Of a stretch of DNA of 64,000 nucleotides, positions 25,992 to 34,466 are shown in pieces (position 1 is the first letter of the stretch; every line of letters begins with the position of its first letter). The position numbers and the translations under genes are program-made. This DNA comes from Natronomonas halophila (GTDB taxonomy: Archaea > Halobacteriota > Halobacteria > Halobacteriales > Haloarculaceae). The stretch is from assembly GCF_013391085.1 (NCBI RefSeq), contig NZ_CP058334.1:310001-374000 (forward strand). The letters run 5' to 3'. Under the pieces are notes generated by a model, which was not told the DNA's origin, ran no database searches, and worked only from the letters and a program-made list of their open reading frames with translations.

Positions 25992-26398
25992 TCGCCGCCG
26001 TCGACCTGTCCTGCCGGTGGTTCAGCATCGACGATATCTAGCGGCTGTTCCTCGCCGGAACGATTGAAGGCGGCGACGCTGTCCTCGTCGTAGGGCGGCA
26101 CCGCAATGAGAACGACCCGATGGAGGTCATCCGCCGTCGTCAATTCGAGGTGGCCCTCGGGGTGGGAGAGAAACCGGCCGTCCGAATCGGGCGTCGAGAG
26201 GTCCATGCCGAAGACGGCCGTAACCGACCCGCCCGTATCGGGGAGGTACATATCCGTGAAGACGGGCGTCCCCGACGGGAGGTTGGTATCGAACTCCTCC
26301 GCCGGCATCGTTGCCAGAGCGACGGTCACTGACCCCGGGTCGCGGTCCGCCGCGTACTCCAGCAGGGCAGTCAACAGTCCGCGCGTGATGTAGACCAC
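25979..26398 (-). CDS. Uncharacterised protein with degenerate JAMM/MPN-like motif
   Basis: The GTG at 26398 gives 139 residues starting MVYITRGLLTALLEYA; a TTG at 26425 would add nine residues. The order of a helix ITRGLLTALLEYAADRDP, strand blocks, VFTDMYLP, and then LSHPEGHLELTTADD recalls the JAB1/MPN deubiquitinase and Cys-releasing fold. There the motif would be HSHP followed by a Ser and Asp about ten residues on. One His of that motif is replaced by Leu here, so activity is doubtful. GTATTTGTG near 26424-26432 is a possible TATA element. A different fold cannot be excluded. Confidence 0.65.
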   Translation of the reverse strand: MVYITRGLLTALLEYAADRDPGSVTVALATMPAEEFDTNLPSGTPVFTDMYLPDTGGSVTAVFGMDLSTPDSDGRFLSHPEGHLELTTADDLHRVVLIAVPPYDEDSVAAFNRSGEEQPLDIVDAEPPAGQVDGGDYSR

Positions 26399-26470
26399 GT
26401 CCCCTGTAGGGGCGCTGGCGCACAAATACCTTGGTTGGTCCGGTCGCGCCGGTGGCCGCAGTTCCGGGCC

Positions 26471-27136
26471 TCAGAACCCGAGGAACGATTTGGCGGTCTT
26501 CAGGTAGAGTTGCGGCGTTTTGATTCGCGACCCCGATATCGCGGAGTCGATGGCCTCAGGAACGTCCTCATCGAGGCCCTCGCCGTGGCCGACGAGCAGC
26601 CGTTCGGGGTCGTAGTCGGTCAGCGATTTCGGCGGCAGCAAGCGCAACATCGGGTGAACGCCGACGCGTTCGCCGGATGTCGTGAAGTAATCGACAGTTC
26701 CCAGGGCTTCGGGGACGACCAGCGTCTCGCCATCGAAGAGGGCGGCCTCCTGCCAGGCCGGGTTGTCGACCAGCCGTTCGGCCTCGAAGCCAGCGATTTC
26801 GTCGCCGAACCGTTCTACCGGCGCGTCGATATCCTCTTCGACGCCGCTCATCCACGAGGGGACGTGGACGGCGACGTCGTGTCGTCGCGCTATCGCGGCG
26901 GAATCGCGCTTGTGGCGGTCCAACAGCACGATGACGCCCGCTACCTCGCCGTATTCGGCGAGCAGGTCATCGAGGCCGTCGGCGTCGACGGGGTCGATGA
27001 GCCAGACGTCGCCGTCCCGTTCGACCGCGTGTGAGGCCCGTTGCATCGACTCGTTCGGATAGGCGAGCCAGCCCACCCCGTAGTCGTGCTGGTCGATTAC
27101 GGTCAGGTCAGCCGTCCCCGAGGCTTTCATCGGCAT
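26471..27136 (-). CDS. Uncharacterised protein, degenerate metallo-beta-lactamase-like fold
   Basis: A 221-residue protein. After short strands (VERDGDVWLIDPVDADGL), AGVIVLLDRHKRDS sits where the HxHxDH metal site of metallo-beta-lactamases is expected, with most ligands missing. HDVAVHVPSWM and, near the end, RLLVGHGEGL fit the later MBL positions. The pattern is therefore a catalytically altered MBL-like protein, probably not a hydrolase. The C-terminus is basic. It is divergent from the VOC gene at 27266. Confidence 0.6.
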   Translation of the reverse strand: MPMKASGTADLTVIDQHDYGVGWLAYPNESMQRASHAVERDGDVWLIDPVDADGLDDLLAEYGEVAGVIVLLDRHKRDSAAIARRHDVAVHVPSWMSGVEEDIDAPVERFGDEIAGFEAERLVDNPAWQEAALFDGETLVVPEALGTVDYFTTSGERVGVHPMLRLLPPKSLTDYDPERLLVGHGEGLDEDVPEAIDSAISGSRIKTPQLYLKTAKSFLGF

Positions 27137-27265
27137 ATCCCTCTCGACGGCTGGAAGCCGCTTAAAGCCCCGAGTGCCGGCAGACTCCCTCTCATTCGGC
27201 TGCCGTGTGAGGCTCTACGCCGGCCAGCCCCGGGGTTTATCGCCACGCGGGCCGGCGTGACTACC

Positions 27266-27967
27266 ATGCTGGGTGCCTGTCGCTGGCTGGCGCTTGAGGT
27301 CAAGTATCCCGAGCCTGTCGTCGACTTCTACCGGCGGGTTCTCGATACGCCCGTCGTCGCCGAATCCGAACGCGAGGTCGCAGTTGCCGTGGGCGGCGGC
27401 TCCGAACTCCGATTCCGTCGACCGGACGGCGTTCCACGGGGCGGCCTCCATACGCACTACGCGCTTTCGTGTCCGTCCAACGCCTACGACGCGTGGTGGG
27501 ACCGACTCGACGAGGAGTTCGACCTACAGGAGATGGATTTCGGCGGGATGCGTTCGTTGTATTTCTACGACCCGGCGGACAACTGCGTCGAAGTCGGGAG
27601 TCGGGCCGACCCCACCGACTCCGGCGACCCGGAGCTTTCGGGCATCTTCGAGGTGGTCTTCGAGGTCGAGGACCTGCCGACCGCCGAATCTTTTTATACC
27701 GACCTCGGGTTCGAAGTCGTCGACAGGGGCGAAGACCGCAAGCGGACGCGGCTGACGACCGGTCCGTTCGATATCGAACTGTGGGAGCCGCATCTCGGCC
27801 TCGCCAACGCTCGCGGCGGCGTCCACGTCGACGTCGGCGTCGTCTCACAGAATCCCGTGCAAGCAGCCGATTCGGTCGCTGCACGCGTGACCAGACGGGA
27901 GCGGGTCGAGGAAGGCCTTCGGATTCGCGACCCGGACGGGCATTATCTGACGCTCGTCGACCAGTAG
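27266..27967 (+). CDS. VOC (glyoxalase/dioxygenase superfamily) protein, two modules
   Basis: A 233-residue protein with two VOC modules. CRWLALEVKYPEPVVDFYRRVLDTPVV starts the first, and SGIFEVVFEVEDLPTAESFYTDLGFEVVDRG the second. The first module ends in SLYFYDPADNCVEVGSR and the last in IRDPDGHYLTLVD; His/Glu metal ligands are plausible in both. The reaction is not clear: glyoxalase-like, ring-cleaving or non-catalytic binding are all possible. The ATG at 27266 follows a non-coding upstream part of the frame. Confidence 0.8.
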   Translation: MLGACRWLALEVKYPEPVVDFYRRVLDTPVVAESEREVAVAVGGGSELRFRRPDGVPRGGLHTHYALSCPSNAYDAWWDRLDEEFDLQEMDFGGMRSLYFYDPADNCVEVGSRADPTDSGDPELSGIFEVVFEVEDLPTAESFYTDLGFEVVDRGEDRKRTRLTTGPFDIELWEPHLGLANARGGVHVDVGVVSQNPVQAADSVAARVTRRERVEEGLRIRDPDGHYLTLVDQ

Positions 27968-27989
27968 CGATTCGCGGGCGGCCGCCTCG

Positions 27990-28280
27990 TTATTCCAGTC
28001 GGTCAGTGTCGATGTCCCGCCCCGGCGGCGAGACCACGAGGAAGTCCCGGAAGTGCATGAGTTCGCCGCCGAGGTCACGGATGTCGCGGGCGAAGGGTGC
28101 CGCGAGTTCGTTCAGGTCGCCCTCGACGTTCAACACGAGGATGTCGTCGTTTTCGACGTGTTCGACCCATTCGAGGGGGTCAGTCGTTCCATCGAGGACG
28201 CCGAGGACGACCCGGCCGCCGTTTTCGGGTTCGTCGAGTTCGCCCTCCGCCGTCTGTAAATCGAGGTCTAAATCGCTCAT
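27990..28280 (-). CDS. DUF5779 family protein
   Basis: A 96-residue acidic protein starting MSDLDLDLQTAEGELDEP. GRVVLGVLDGTTDPLEWVEHVENDDILVLNVEGDLNELAAPFARDIRDLGGELMHFRDFLVVSPPG is the pattern that I associate with DUF5779. An ATG at 28358 would add 26 residues, but that segment uses codons (AGA, CCT, TTT, GTA) unlike the rest, so I favour 28280. Function is unknown. Confidence 0.72.
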   Translation of the reverse strand: MSDLDLDLQTAEGELDEPENGGRVVLGVLDGTTDPLEWVEHVENDDILVLNVEGDLNELAAPFARDIRDLGGELMHFRDFLVVSPPGRDIDTDRLE

Positions 28281-28390
28281 ATCCGGGAGTGTCCCGCCGG
28301 ACCGGAAAAAGTCTACCCACTCCCGAGGGTGTCTCGCAAACTCTGCCAACAGCTTCATGACTTATTTTTGATGAGGTATATCCGTCGGGT

Positions 28391-28636
28391 GTGGTACACA
28401 TCAACGTCGAGTATTGCGCACCCTGTCGCCTCGGTGGCGAGGCGGTGACGACACAGCGCGTTCTTTCGGACCGGTTGCGGAAATACGACGAAATCGAGGC
28501 CATCTCGCTGGACCCTTCCGGCGAACGTACCTTCCAAGTCAACGTCAACGGCGAGTCCGTCTGGCGGGCCGACCCGAGCGACGATATCGACCCGATGGAG
28601 GCGGTCGCCGCGGTCCGAGAGCGTCTCTCCGCATAG
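28391..28636 (+). CDS. Rdx family thioredoxin-like protein (SelW/SelT-type, Cys version)
   Basis: An 81-residue protein with a GTG start. VHINVEYCAPCRLGGEAVTTQRVLSDRL holds a C-x-x-C pair (YCAPC) after the first strand, exactly as in SelW/Rdx proteins where selenocysteine is often found. A GERTFQVNVNGESVWRADPSDD segment follows. A thioredoxin-like redox role is expected. It has a divergent start 110 bases from the DUF5779 gene and is close to the helicase gene. Confidence 0.83.
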   Translation: MVHINVEYCAPCRLGGEAVTTQRVLSDRLRKYDEIEAISLDPSGERTFQVNVNGESVWRADPSDDIDPMEAVAAVRERLSA

Positions 28637-28684
28637 CCGTCCCGACGCGGGCCGCTTTTGTCCGCCCGCCACGTAAGGCGGGTA

Positions 28685-30667
28685 GTGACTGACGACGCCG
28701 CCACGGACCCCCCGACGGAGACTGACGCAGACGCCGATAGCGAGGACGACCCCGGGCCATCGGCCGATGAGTCGCCGGTCGACATCGACACCTTCTACGA
28801 CGCGCTTGAGGACCGCGCCCGCCCGGTCGTGACCGCCAGCGAAGTCGCCCGTATCGCCGACTGCTCACAGGCCGAGGCGGCAAAAGCCCTGCAGCAGCTC
28901 GCCGACGATGGCCGTCTCACGCGCTTCGACGCCGAGCGGGACCCCGTCGTCTGGTTCCCGAGCGACTACCGCGAGACGGCGGCCCGCGAACGCCTGACAG
29001 TCTTCCCGAAGCGCCGGGAGATTATCGCCGACCAGCCAACCCAGTTCACCCGTGCGCGACTCTCGCAGTTCGCTCATCTCCGGGATACGAACCACGAATC
29101 CGGTTACATCTACGAGGTCCGCGAACAGGACATCTGGAACGTCCCACACGAGACCTACGAGGAGTTGCGGACGACGATGCGGTCGGCCCTCGGTGGCCGC
29201 TACGAGGCCCTCGAAGAGTGGGTCGAAGGCCAGTGGGAGCGGGCCCACAAGTTCCGGCTTGCGACCCACGAGGACGGCTACGTCGTCCTCGAGGCCCAGA
29301 GCGCAGACCTGCTCGGCAACGTCGCCGAACAGCACCTCGCCGACGGCGTGTTGCGGGCCCGCATCGGCGATACCACCGCGTGGGTCGCCGACGACAAGAC
29401 GGCCGAAGTCAAGCGCACGCTCTACGAGGCCGGCTATCCCGTACAGGACCACCGAGACCTCGAAACCGGCGACGCTCTGCCCGTCGAACTCACCCTCGAC
29501 CTCCGGCCGTATCAGGCCGACTGGGTCCAGCGCTTCGCGGACGCCAAATCGGGCGTTCTCGTCGGCCCGCCGGGGTCGGGCAAGACCGTCGCCGCGCTCG
29601 GCATCATGGCCGACATCAAAGGTGAGACGCTGATTCTGGTTCCCTCCCGCGATTTGGCGAGCCAATGGCACGAGCGCATCCTCGAAGACACCAATCTCAC
29701 ACCGGACCAGATCGGCGAGTACCACGGCGGGTCGAAGGAAATCCGGCCGGTCACCATCGCCACCTACCAGACGGCAGGGATGGACCGCCATCGGATGCTC
29801 TTCGACTCCCGGAAGTGGGGCCTCATCGTCTACGACGAGTGCCAGCACATCCCCTCGCCGGTCAGTCGCCGAAGCGCCGACTTACAGACCAAGCATCGCC
29901 TCGGTCTCTCGGCGACGCCGATTCGGGAAGACGACAAGGAACAGCAGATTTACACCCTCATCGGGCCGCCCATCGGCACCGACTGGGAGGCGCTGTTCGA
30001 GGCCGGCTACGTCGCCGAACCCGAGGTGGAACTCCGATACCTCCCGTGGGCTTCGGAGATGCACCGCAACGAGTACGGCTCCAGCGAGGGCCACGAGAAA
30101 CGCCAACTCGCGGCGACCAACCCCGCGAAGGTTCAGGAGATTCAGGCCATCCTCCGGGCCAACCGCGGTTCGAAGGCCATCATCTTCGTCGAGTTCATCG
30201 ACCAGGGCGACGCCATCGCCGAGGCGCTGAACGTCCCATTTATAAGCGGCGAGACGCCGCACGCCCGCCGGAGCCGGCTGTTCGGTGAGTTCCGCTCGGG
30301 GTCGCTGGATACCATCGTCGTCTCGCGGGTCGGCGACGAGGGCATCGACCTACCCGACACCGAAGTCGCCATTGCGGCCTCGGGACTGGGTGGCTCGCGA
30401 CGACAGGGCGCCCAGCGCGCGGGGCGGACGATGCGACCCGTCGGGAAAGCACGGATGTACGTCCTCGCGACGCGCGGCACGCGCGAGGAGGATTTCGCCC
30501 GCCAGCGCACCCAGCATCTCGCGGCACGCGGCGTCAGGGTCCGTGAGGCCGAACCCGAGGCCTTCAGCGGCGGGCGCGTCGCCGGCGAGGACGACGAGAC
30601 GGCGACGCTCAACGGGCCGGAAGAAGGAACGGCAGCCGACGAGGACGCCGCCAGCGACGAGGAGTAA
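28685..30667 (+). CDS. XPB/Rad25-type superfamily 2 DNA helicase
   Basis: A 660-residue helicase with GTG start (MTDDAATDPPTETDAD). The N-terminal part has an acidic leader, then a winged helix (about 32-95) and a beta/helical part with CxxC-free damage-recognition-like sequence. Motif I GPPGSGKT is at 294-301, motif II is DECQH (384-388), LGLSATPIREDD is motif III, and QRAGRTMRP is motif VI. The acidic tail is disordered. XPB homologs act in archaeal DNA repair, often with Bax1 nuclease; no Bax1 gene is nearby. A TTG at 28658 would add nine residues. Confidence 0.85.
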   Translation: MTDDAATDPPTETDADADSEDDPGPSADESPVDIDTFYDALEDRARPVVTASEVARIADCSQAEAAKALQQLADDGRLTRFDAERDPVVWFPSDYRETAARERLTVFPKRREIIADQPTQFTRARLSQFAHLRDTNHESGYIYEVREQDIWNVPHETYEELRTTMRSALGGRYEALEEWVEGQWERAHKFRLATHEDGYVVLEAQSADLLGNVAEQHLADGVLRARIGDTTAWVADDKTAEVKRTLYEAGYPVQDHRDLETGDALPVELTLDLRPYQADWVQRFADAKSGVLVGPPGSGKTVAALGIMADIKGETLILVPSRDLASQWHERILEDTNLTPDQIGEYHGGSKEIRPVTIATYQTAGMDRHRMLFDSRKWGLIVYDECQHIPSPVSRRSADLQTKHRLGLSATPIREDDKEQQIYTLIGPPIGTDWEALFEAGYVAEPEVELRYLPWASEMHRNEYGSSEGHEKRQLAATNPAKVQEIQAILRANRGSKAIIFVEFIDQGDAIAEALNVPFISGETPHARRSRLFGEFRSGSLDTIVVSRVGDEGIDLPDTEVAIAASGLGGSRRQGAQRAGRTMRPVGKARMYVLATRGTREEDFARQRTQHLAARGVRVREAEPEAFSGGRVAGEDDETATLNGPEEGTAADEDAASDEE

Positions 30668-30698
30668 CTTCAAACCGGTCGGCCGCCATATCCGAGTC

Positions 30699-31259
30699 GT
30701 GACGAACGGCGACGACACGGTGGACGATTCGGAGGGAGACGAAACGGCCGGCGAGCGGCGCCACGACCGACTGGCGCGCCACCCGACGCCCGGCCCCGGC
30801 AACTCCCTCATGTCGTGGCCCGACGCCAAGCATCCCCTTCGGGTCGCGTTCAACTACGCCTTTATCGTCGCGGCCCGCCACTCGCCGAGCCTTCGCCTCA
30901 AGAACTGGCTACTCAGTCGCATCGGCGTCGACGTCGAGTCTGGTGTCTCGTGGGGACTGGAATCGACGCCGGACGTCTTCTGGCCGGAACTCGTGACCGT
31001 CGAAGAGGACGCCATCGTCGGCTACGACGCGACGCTGCTGTGCCACGAGTTCCTGCAGGACGAATACCGAACTGGGGAAGTCCACGTCGGCGAGCGAGCG
31101 ATGATCGGAGCAGGTGCTATCGTCCTCCCGGGTGTGACTATCGGCGACGAGGCACAGGTCGCGGCCAACTCGCTCGTTACCGAGGACGTCCCACCGGGCG
31201 AGACGTGGGCGGGCGTGCCGGCCGAACCGGTCGGCGAGAGCGACATCGAGGACGTATAA
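30699..31259 (+). CDS. Hexapeptide-repeat acyltransferase (LbH family)
   Basis: A 186-residue protein with GTG start. The N-terminal part is acidic. LLSRIGVDVESGVSWGLESTPDVFWPELVTVEEDAIVGYDA, then VHVGERAMIGAGAIVLPGVTIGDEAQVAANSLVTEDVPPGETWAGVPAEPV, show the left-handed beta-helix repeats and the typical end of acetyltransferases. The substrate is unknown. It starts 32 bases after the helicase stop, so co-transcription is possible. Confidence 0.83.
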   Translation: MTNGDDTVDDSEGDETAGERRHDRLARHPTPGPGNSLMSWPDAKHPLRVAFNYAFIVAARHSPSLRLKNWLLSRIGVDVESGVSWGLESTPDVFWPELVTVEEDAIVGYDATLLCHEFLQDEYRTGEVHVGERAMIGAGAIVLPGVTIGDEAQVAANSLVTEDVPPGETWAGVPAEPVGESDIEDV

Positions 31260-31277
31260 GAAGTCCGACGGTCCGAT

Positions 31278-31502
31278 TCAGTCCTCGGCCGCGACTTCGC
31301 TCTGAACTTTCTGCTTCAGTTCGGCAAACGACGTTTCGGCAGAGACCCGCGTTTCACCGAGCGTGGCTCCGGCGAGGCCGCCGACGGCGCCGCCAGTACT
31401 CGCCGCGTTTCGGCTCAGCAGGCCACCGACGGCCGCCCCGATAGCGGCGCCGATGGCTGCGTATTTCGCGCGACCGACTGCCGTCTTGATGCGAGAGCGC
31501 AT
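31278..31502 (-). CDS. Small glycine-zipper protein
   Basis: A 74-residue protein. A basic start (RSRIKTAVGRAKYAA) is followed by IGAAIGAAVGGLLSRNAASTGGAVGGLAGATLG, with Gly/Ala spaced every four residues as in glycine-zipper membrane proteins. The last part is amphipathic and helical. It may insert into or lie along the membrane. The role is unknown. It is convergent with the acyltransferase gene, 18 bases away. Confidence 0.6.
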   Translation of the reverse strand: MRSRIKTAVGRAKYAAIGAAIGAAVGGLLSRNAASTGGAVGGLAGATLGETRVSAETSFAELKQKVQSEVAAED

Positions 31503-31607
31503 GGTTCAACTATCGCCGGGAGTTCGGAAAAGGATACTCCCCGGTTGGCTCACGAACTGTGTCATAACTTCCCAAAGAGGCATACGGCTCTCCGCCGTCC
31601 GTTCGGT

Positions 31608-32087
31608 ATGCTCTCGGATATCGAGAACGTCCGTAAGATGGTCGAGTTGCTCGGCGACGAGGGGTTCGTCGAGGCGCTGACGAACGCCGAGAAACTGGTC
31701 GAGGACGTGGACGAGACGCTCGACCGCGTCGAGCGAATCGAGGGCGACGCCGAGGAAGCCGTCCGGGAGGCCAACGAGGCGCTGACGGCGGTCGATAACC
31801 GACTGGGGAAGTTCGACGAGACCATCTCCCTTCTCGAAGCCAAAATCGAGGCCGGTTTCAGCGTCGGCTTCTTTTTCTTCGCGCTCAGCACCTGGCGGGG
31901 CGGCGACGTCTTCCTCGCTGCCGGCCTGTTCTTCATGGGGCTTTTGGGCGCCTCGTCGCTCGTAGTGACGGTCGTCAATCTGCCACAGGTTCGTCGCCTC
32001 CGTCAGGCGGGTCGATACACGATACAGCGACTCACGGAAGACGAAAGCGAAACCGCACCGGCCGACGAAAACGGCCGGGATTCGTAG
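31608..32087 (+). CDS. Coiled-coil membrane protein
   Basis: A 159-residue protein from the ATG at 31608 (MLSDIENVRKMVELLG). A long helical stretch to about residue 85 is rich in E, D, V and L in a coiled-coil pattern (KLVEDVDETLDRVERIEGDAEEAVREA). Two hydrophobic helices follow (SVGFFFFALSTW and FLAAGLFFMGLLGASSLVVTVV), then a short polar tail. It resembles small haloarchaeal membrane coiled-coil proteins of unknown function. The upstream frame to 31545 is non-coding. Confidence 0.65.
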   Translation: MLSDIENVRKMVELLGDEGFVEALTNAEKLVEDVDETLDRVERIEGDAEEAVREANEALTAVDNRLGKFDETISLLEAKIEAGFSVGFFFFALSTWRGGDVFLAAGLFFMGLLGASSLVVTVVNLPQVRRLRQAGRYTIQRLTEDESETAPADENGRDS

Positions 32088-32096
32088 TGCCCGGGG

Positions 32097-32882
32097 TCAA
32101 CTCCGGACCCGCATCGCGCCGTCCCGGAGGACCTTCCGATTCGGAATCATGTACTCCTCGCCTTCGCTTTCGACGTAGGTGACGAAGACGTCGACCTCCT
32201 GGACGATGCCGCGATTGCCGTCGATTTCGACCTCGTCGCCGATGCTGTAGGGTTCGGTCAACAGGAGATAGATGCCGGCGGCGGCCGACGACAGCAGGTC
32301 CTTGAACGCGAGGCCGCTGAGGAGGACGATGCCGAAGGCGTAGGCCGCGAGCAACACGAGCAGCGCGCCCGTCGCGACGCCGAGTTGTGAGAGGGCGATG
32401 AGCGCGGCGATATACAGGATGGAAAACTTCACCAGCGTCGGCAGCAGCGTCACCTCGGGGAGTTTGATGCTTCGGAGCCGTTCGCCGACGAGGAGTTCGG
32501 CCTTGTCGGCCAGCAGGATGCCGACGATGACGACGAGGACGGCGATGAACAGTTGCGGGAGGAAGGTTCTGAGTTCGGTCAGGAACGCGGCGGAGGGGAG
32601 TATATCCATCGTCCCGGCCGCGTAGATGGCAGCGACGATGAAGACGAACAGGCCACAGAGCCATGCGAGAATGCGTACGGTCGAACTGCCGAGGCGGCGA
32701 GCGGTCCGTTCGAACGGCGTGCCTTCGACGGCCTCACCGACGCCGAAGGCCATCAGAATGCGGCGAACCAGCCACGCCGTCGCTGCCCCCAGAATGAGGC
32801 CGGCCAGCAGCACCGCAACCGCGATTGTGAGGTTCTGTTCGGGTATCGACAGACCGGAAAACCACTCGCGGACCGATACCAT
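32097..32882 (-). CDS. MscS family mechanosensitive ion channel
   Basis: A 261-residue membrane protein. Four hydrophobic helices are followed by the pore helix (VLLSGLAFKDLLSSAAAGIYLLLTEPYSIGDEVEIDG) and the beta domain that in MscS is DxV...P (VQEVDVFVTYVES, EYMIPNRKVLRDGAM). It opens on membrane tension and releases solutes on osmotic downshift. The gene begins 2 bases after the dacZ stop, so the two are one operon. Confidence 0.88.
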   Translation of the reverse strand: MVSVREWFSGLSIPEQNLTIAVAVLLAGLILGAATAWLVRRILMAFGVGEAVEGTPFERTARRLGSSTVRILAWLCGLFVFIVAAIYAAGTMDILPSAAFLTELRTFLPQLFIAVLVVIVGILLADKAELLVGERLRSIKLPEVTLLPTLVKFSILYIAALIALSQLGVATGALLVLLAAYAFGIVLLSGLAFKDLLSSAAAGIYLLLTEPYSIGDEVEIDGNRGIVQEVDVFVTYVESEGEEYMIPNRKVLRDGAMRVRS

Positions 32883-32884
32883 CG

Positions 32885-33694
32885 TCAGTAATCCTCCGGG
32901 TCCAGTTCGAGGACGATCTCGCCGCCCGTGAAGGCTCGAACGAGCGCGTCGGACTCCGAGAGGACGATGGCGACGGCGTTCGTATCACGCGTGATGGCGC
33001 CGGCCGCCATGTGGCGGGCACCGAGGCCCTTCGGGATGTCGACGCCTTCCGCCGAAGGTTCGAGATAGCGGTAGGCGGAGACGATTTTCCCCGAGTCGCT
33101 GATGACGAAGGCGCCGTCGAGGCGGGAGAATTCCTTGAGCATCACGTTCACGATGGGGTCGCCGACGTGGACGTGACTCTTCTCGAAGGGGTTGTACGAC
33201 AGCGGGCGGGACTTGTTCATCACCTTGCCGGCGTCGCCGACGACGAACAGCGCGCCGACCTGTTTGCCCTTCTGGCCCTTCTTGCCGAGTTCGATGGCGA
33301 CCTCCAGCACGTCCCGGATGACGCCGGGTTCCGGGCGGGTGTTGACGAAGAGGTCGTAGACGCCCGAGTGTTCGAAATCGCCGACGCGGACGCGCGTAAC
33401 GGTATCGAGGTCCTCGGCGAACATCTTCGCCGCGCAGGCGACGTAGTCGCCCTCCTCGACGAACTCGTTTTCGAGCGCGCCCTCGATGCCGAACCGGATG
33501 CGGTCCCGCATGTCCTCGAATTCGAGGGGTAACTCGACGTACTGCTCGGCGTCGACGGCGTTTTCCGGCGAAACAACGACCGTAGGCGTGTCCGTTTCGG
33601 CGAACCGCTCGTAGATCGAGCCGCTCGGGGAAAACAGAAACACGCTGTCCACGTCCGCGACGATATCGTCTATCAGGTCCCCGAGTTCACTCAT
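32885..33694 (-). CDS. dacZ: Diadenylate cyclase DacZ (c-di-AMP synthase)
   Basis: A 269-residue protein. The C-terminal DisA_N-type domain has LDGAFVISDSGKI (DGA at 193-195) and GARHMAAGAIT (RHMAAG at 227-232), the catalytic motifs that bind ATP. The N-terminal domain (1-130) includes acidic strands and an ENEFVEEGDYVACAAKMF segment. It makes cyclic di-AMP from two ATP, a signal for osmotic control and cell size in Haloferax. Its operon partner is a mechanosensitive channel, which fits osmoregulation. Confidence 0.93.
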   Translation of the reverse strand: MSELGDLIDDIVADVDSVFLFSPSGSIYERFAETDTPTVVVSPENAVDAEQYVELPLEFEDMRDRIRFGIEGALENEFVEEGDYVACAAKMFAEDLDTVTRVRVGDFEHSGVYDLFVNTRPEPGVIRDVLEVAIELGKKGQKGKQVGALFVVGDAGKVMNKSRPLSYNPFEKSHVHVGDPIVNVMLKEFSRLDGAFVISDSGKIVSAYRYLEPSAEGVDIPKGLGARHMAAGAITRDTNAVAIVLSESDALVRAFTGGEIVLELDPEDY

Positions 33695-33719
33695 CGTTCG
33701 TTTATCGATTCCGACAGGA

Positions 33720-33731
33720 AAAAGGTTTATG
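33720..33731 (-). promoter_or_regulatory. Likely TATA region of the dacZ-mscS operon
   Basis: Minus strand reads ATAAACCTTTTT about 26-37 bases before the dacZ ATG at 33694. The remaining bases to 33856 hold no gene that I can support. Confidence 0.45.
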
Positions 33732-33856
33732 GGGAGTCTGACGACTGAGGGGCATCTATCACAGTCCTGAAACCATCGAATCGCCGTGGGGCGTCGGGTC
33801 GAGGCGAGAGTCTCGGTTCGGCTGCTGTGAGGCCGGAGTCTCGTTTTCAGTCGGCC

Positions 33857-34105
33857 CTAGCACTCCCGGTCGTAGCAGTGACCAGTCAGCAGGGCGACGA
33901 TGTTTATACAGAACACCGCCGCCAAAAGCGGGAGCCAGCCGCGCGGCTGTATCGCGACGAGTCCCAGCGCGACGAACGGGAGGCCGACGGCCGCCCAGAA
34001 CCCGGTTCGTCTGAACGCGCGGCCGGCGAGTAGCCGTCCGGTCGATGCCGCGGTCTCGTGATACGTCCCATCCCCGCCGTCCCCGGAACCGTTCGCCTGC
34101 GCCAT
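33857..34105 (-). CDS. Small membrane protein
   Basis: An 82-residue protein starting MAQANGSGDGGDG. After a polar N-terminus, two hydrophobic helices (TGFWAAVGLPFVALGLVAI and WLPLLAAVFCINIVALLTG) end in HCYDREC. A GTG at 34120 would add five residues. The paired Cys at the end could bind metal or form a disulphide, but this is not established. Function unknown. Confidence 0.5.
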   Translation of the reverse strand: MAQANGSGDGGDGTYHETAASTGRLLAGRAFRRTGFWAAVGLPFVALGLVAIQPRGWLPLLAAVFCINIVALLTGHCYDREC

Positions 34106-34179
34106 ATTCGGAGATGCCACTCTCCCTTCAAGAACGTTGTTCGAACTCTCTTCGAACTCTCACCCAAATTCGGCGGCGT

Positions 34180-34356
34180 TTATAAAACTTCGTCGAGGGA
34201 GCGAACCGTATCGGACATGATCCAGGCGTCCTCGTTGTCCGGGTCCTCGATGCTGAGGGCATAAAACGAGTCACGGCCGTCGTCGACGGAGATACGGTAC
34301 CCCTGGCTCGTCAGCGGGAATTCCTCGGATGGTGGTTCGGGTGTCGAATCGCTCAC
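34180..34356 (-). CDS. Small acidic conserved-type protein
   Basis: A 58-residue protein from a GTG at 34356 (VSDSTPEPPSEEFPLTSQ). GYRISVDDGRDSFYALSIEDPDNEDAWIMSDTVRSLDEVL has strand-turn-strand character and good haloarchaeal codon usage, whereas the upstream frame is full of Arg and unlike protein. Similar short proteins are common in haloarchaea, and none known to me has a function. A plausible small regulator or adaptor, but this is a guess. Confidence 0.55.
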   Translation of the reverse strand: MSDSTPEPPSEEFPLTSQGYRISVDDGRDSFYALSIEDPDNEDAWIMSDTVRSLDEVL

Positions 34357-34466
34357 ATCCCCTCTCAGGGATTGGTAGGGATAACCCGCACGATTCGGCC
34401 GAACGTGGCCTAAATTACCGGCAATCGGGCCGCTGCTGTGGGTTTGGGAAACGCGGCGAAACGGGG

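Noticed and set aside
25782-26425. Toxin-antitoxin pair (ribbon-helix-helix gene plus neighbour)
   Set aside because: The two genes are convergent, not co-transcribed, and the neighbour lacks any toxin motif.
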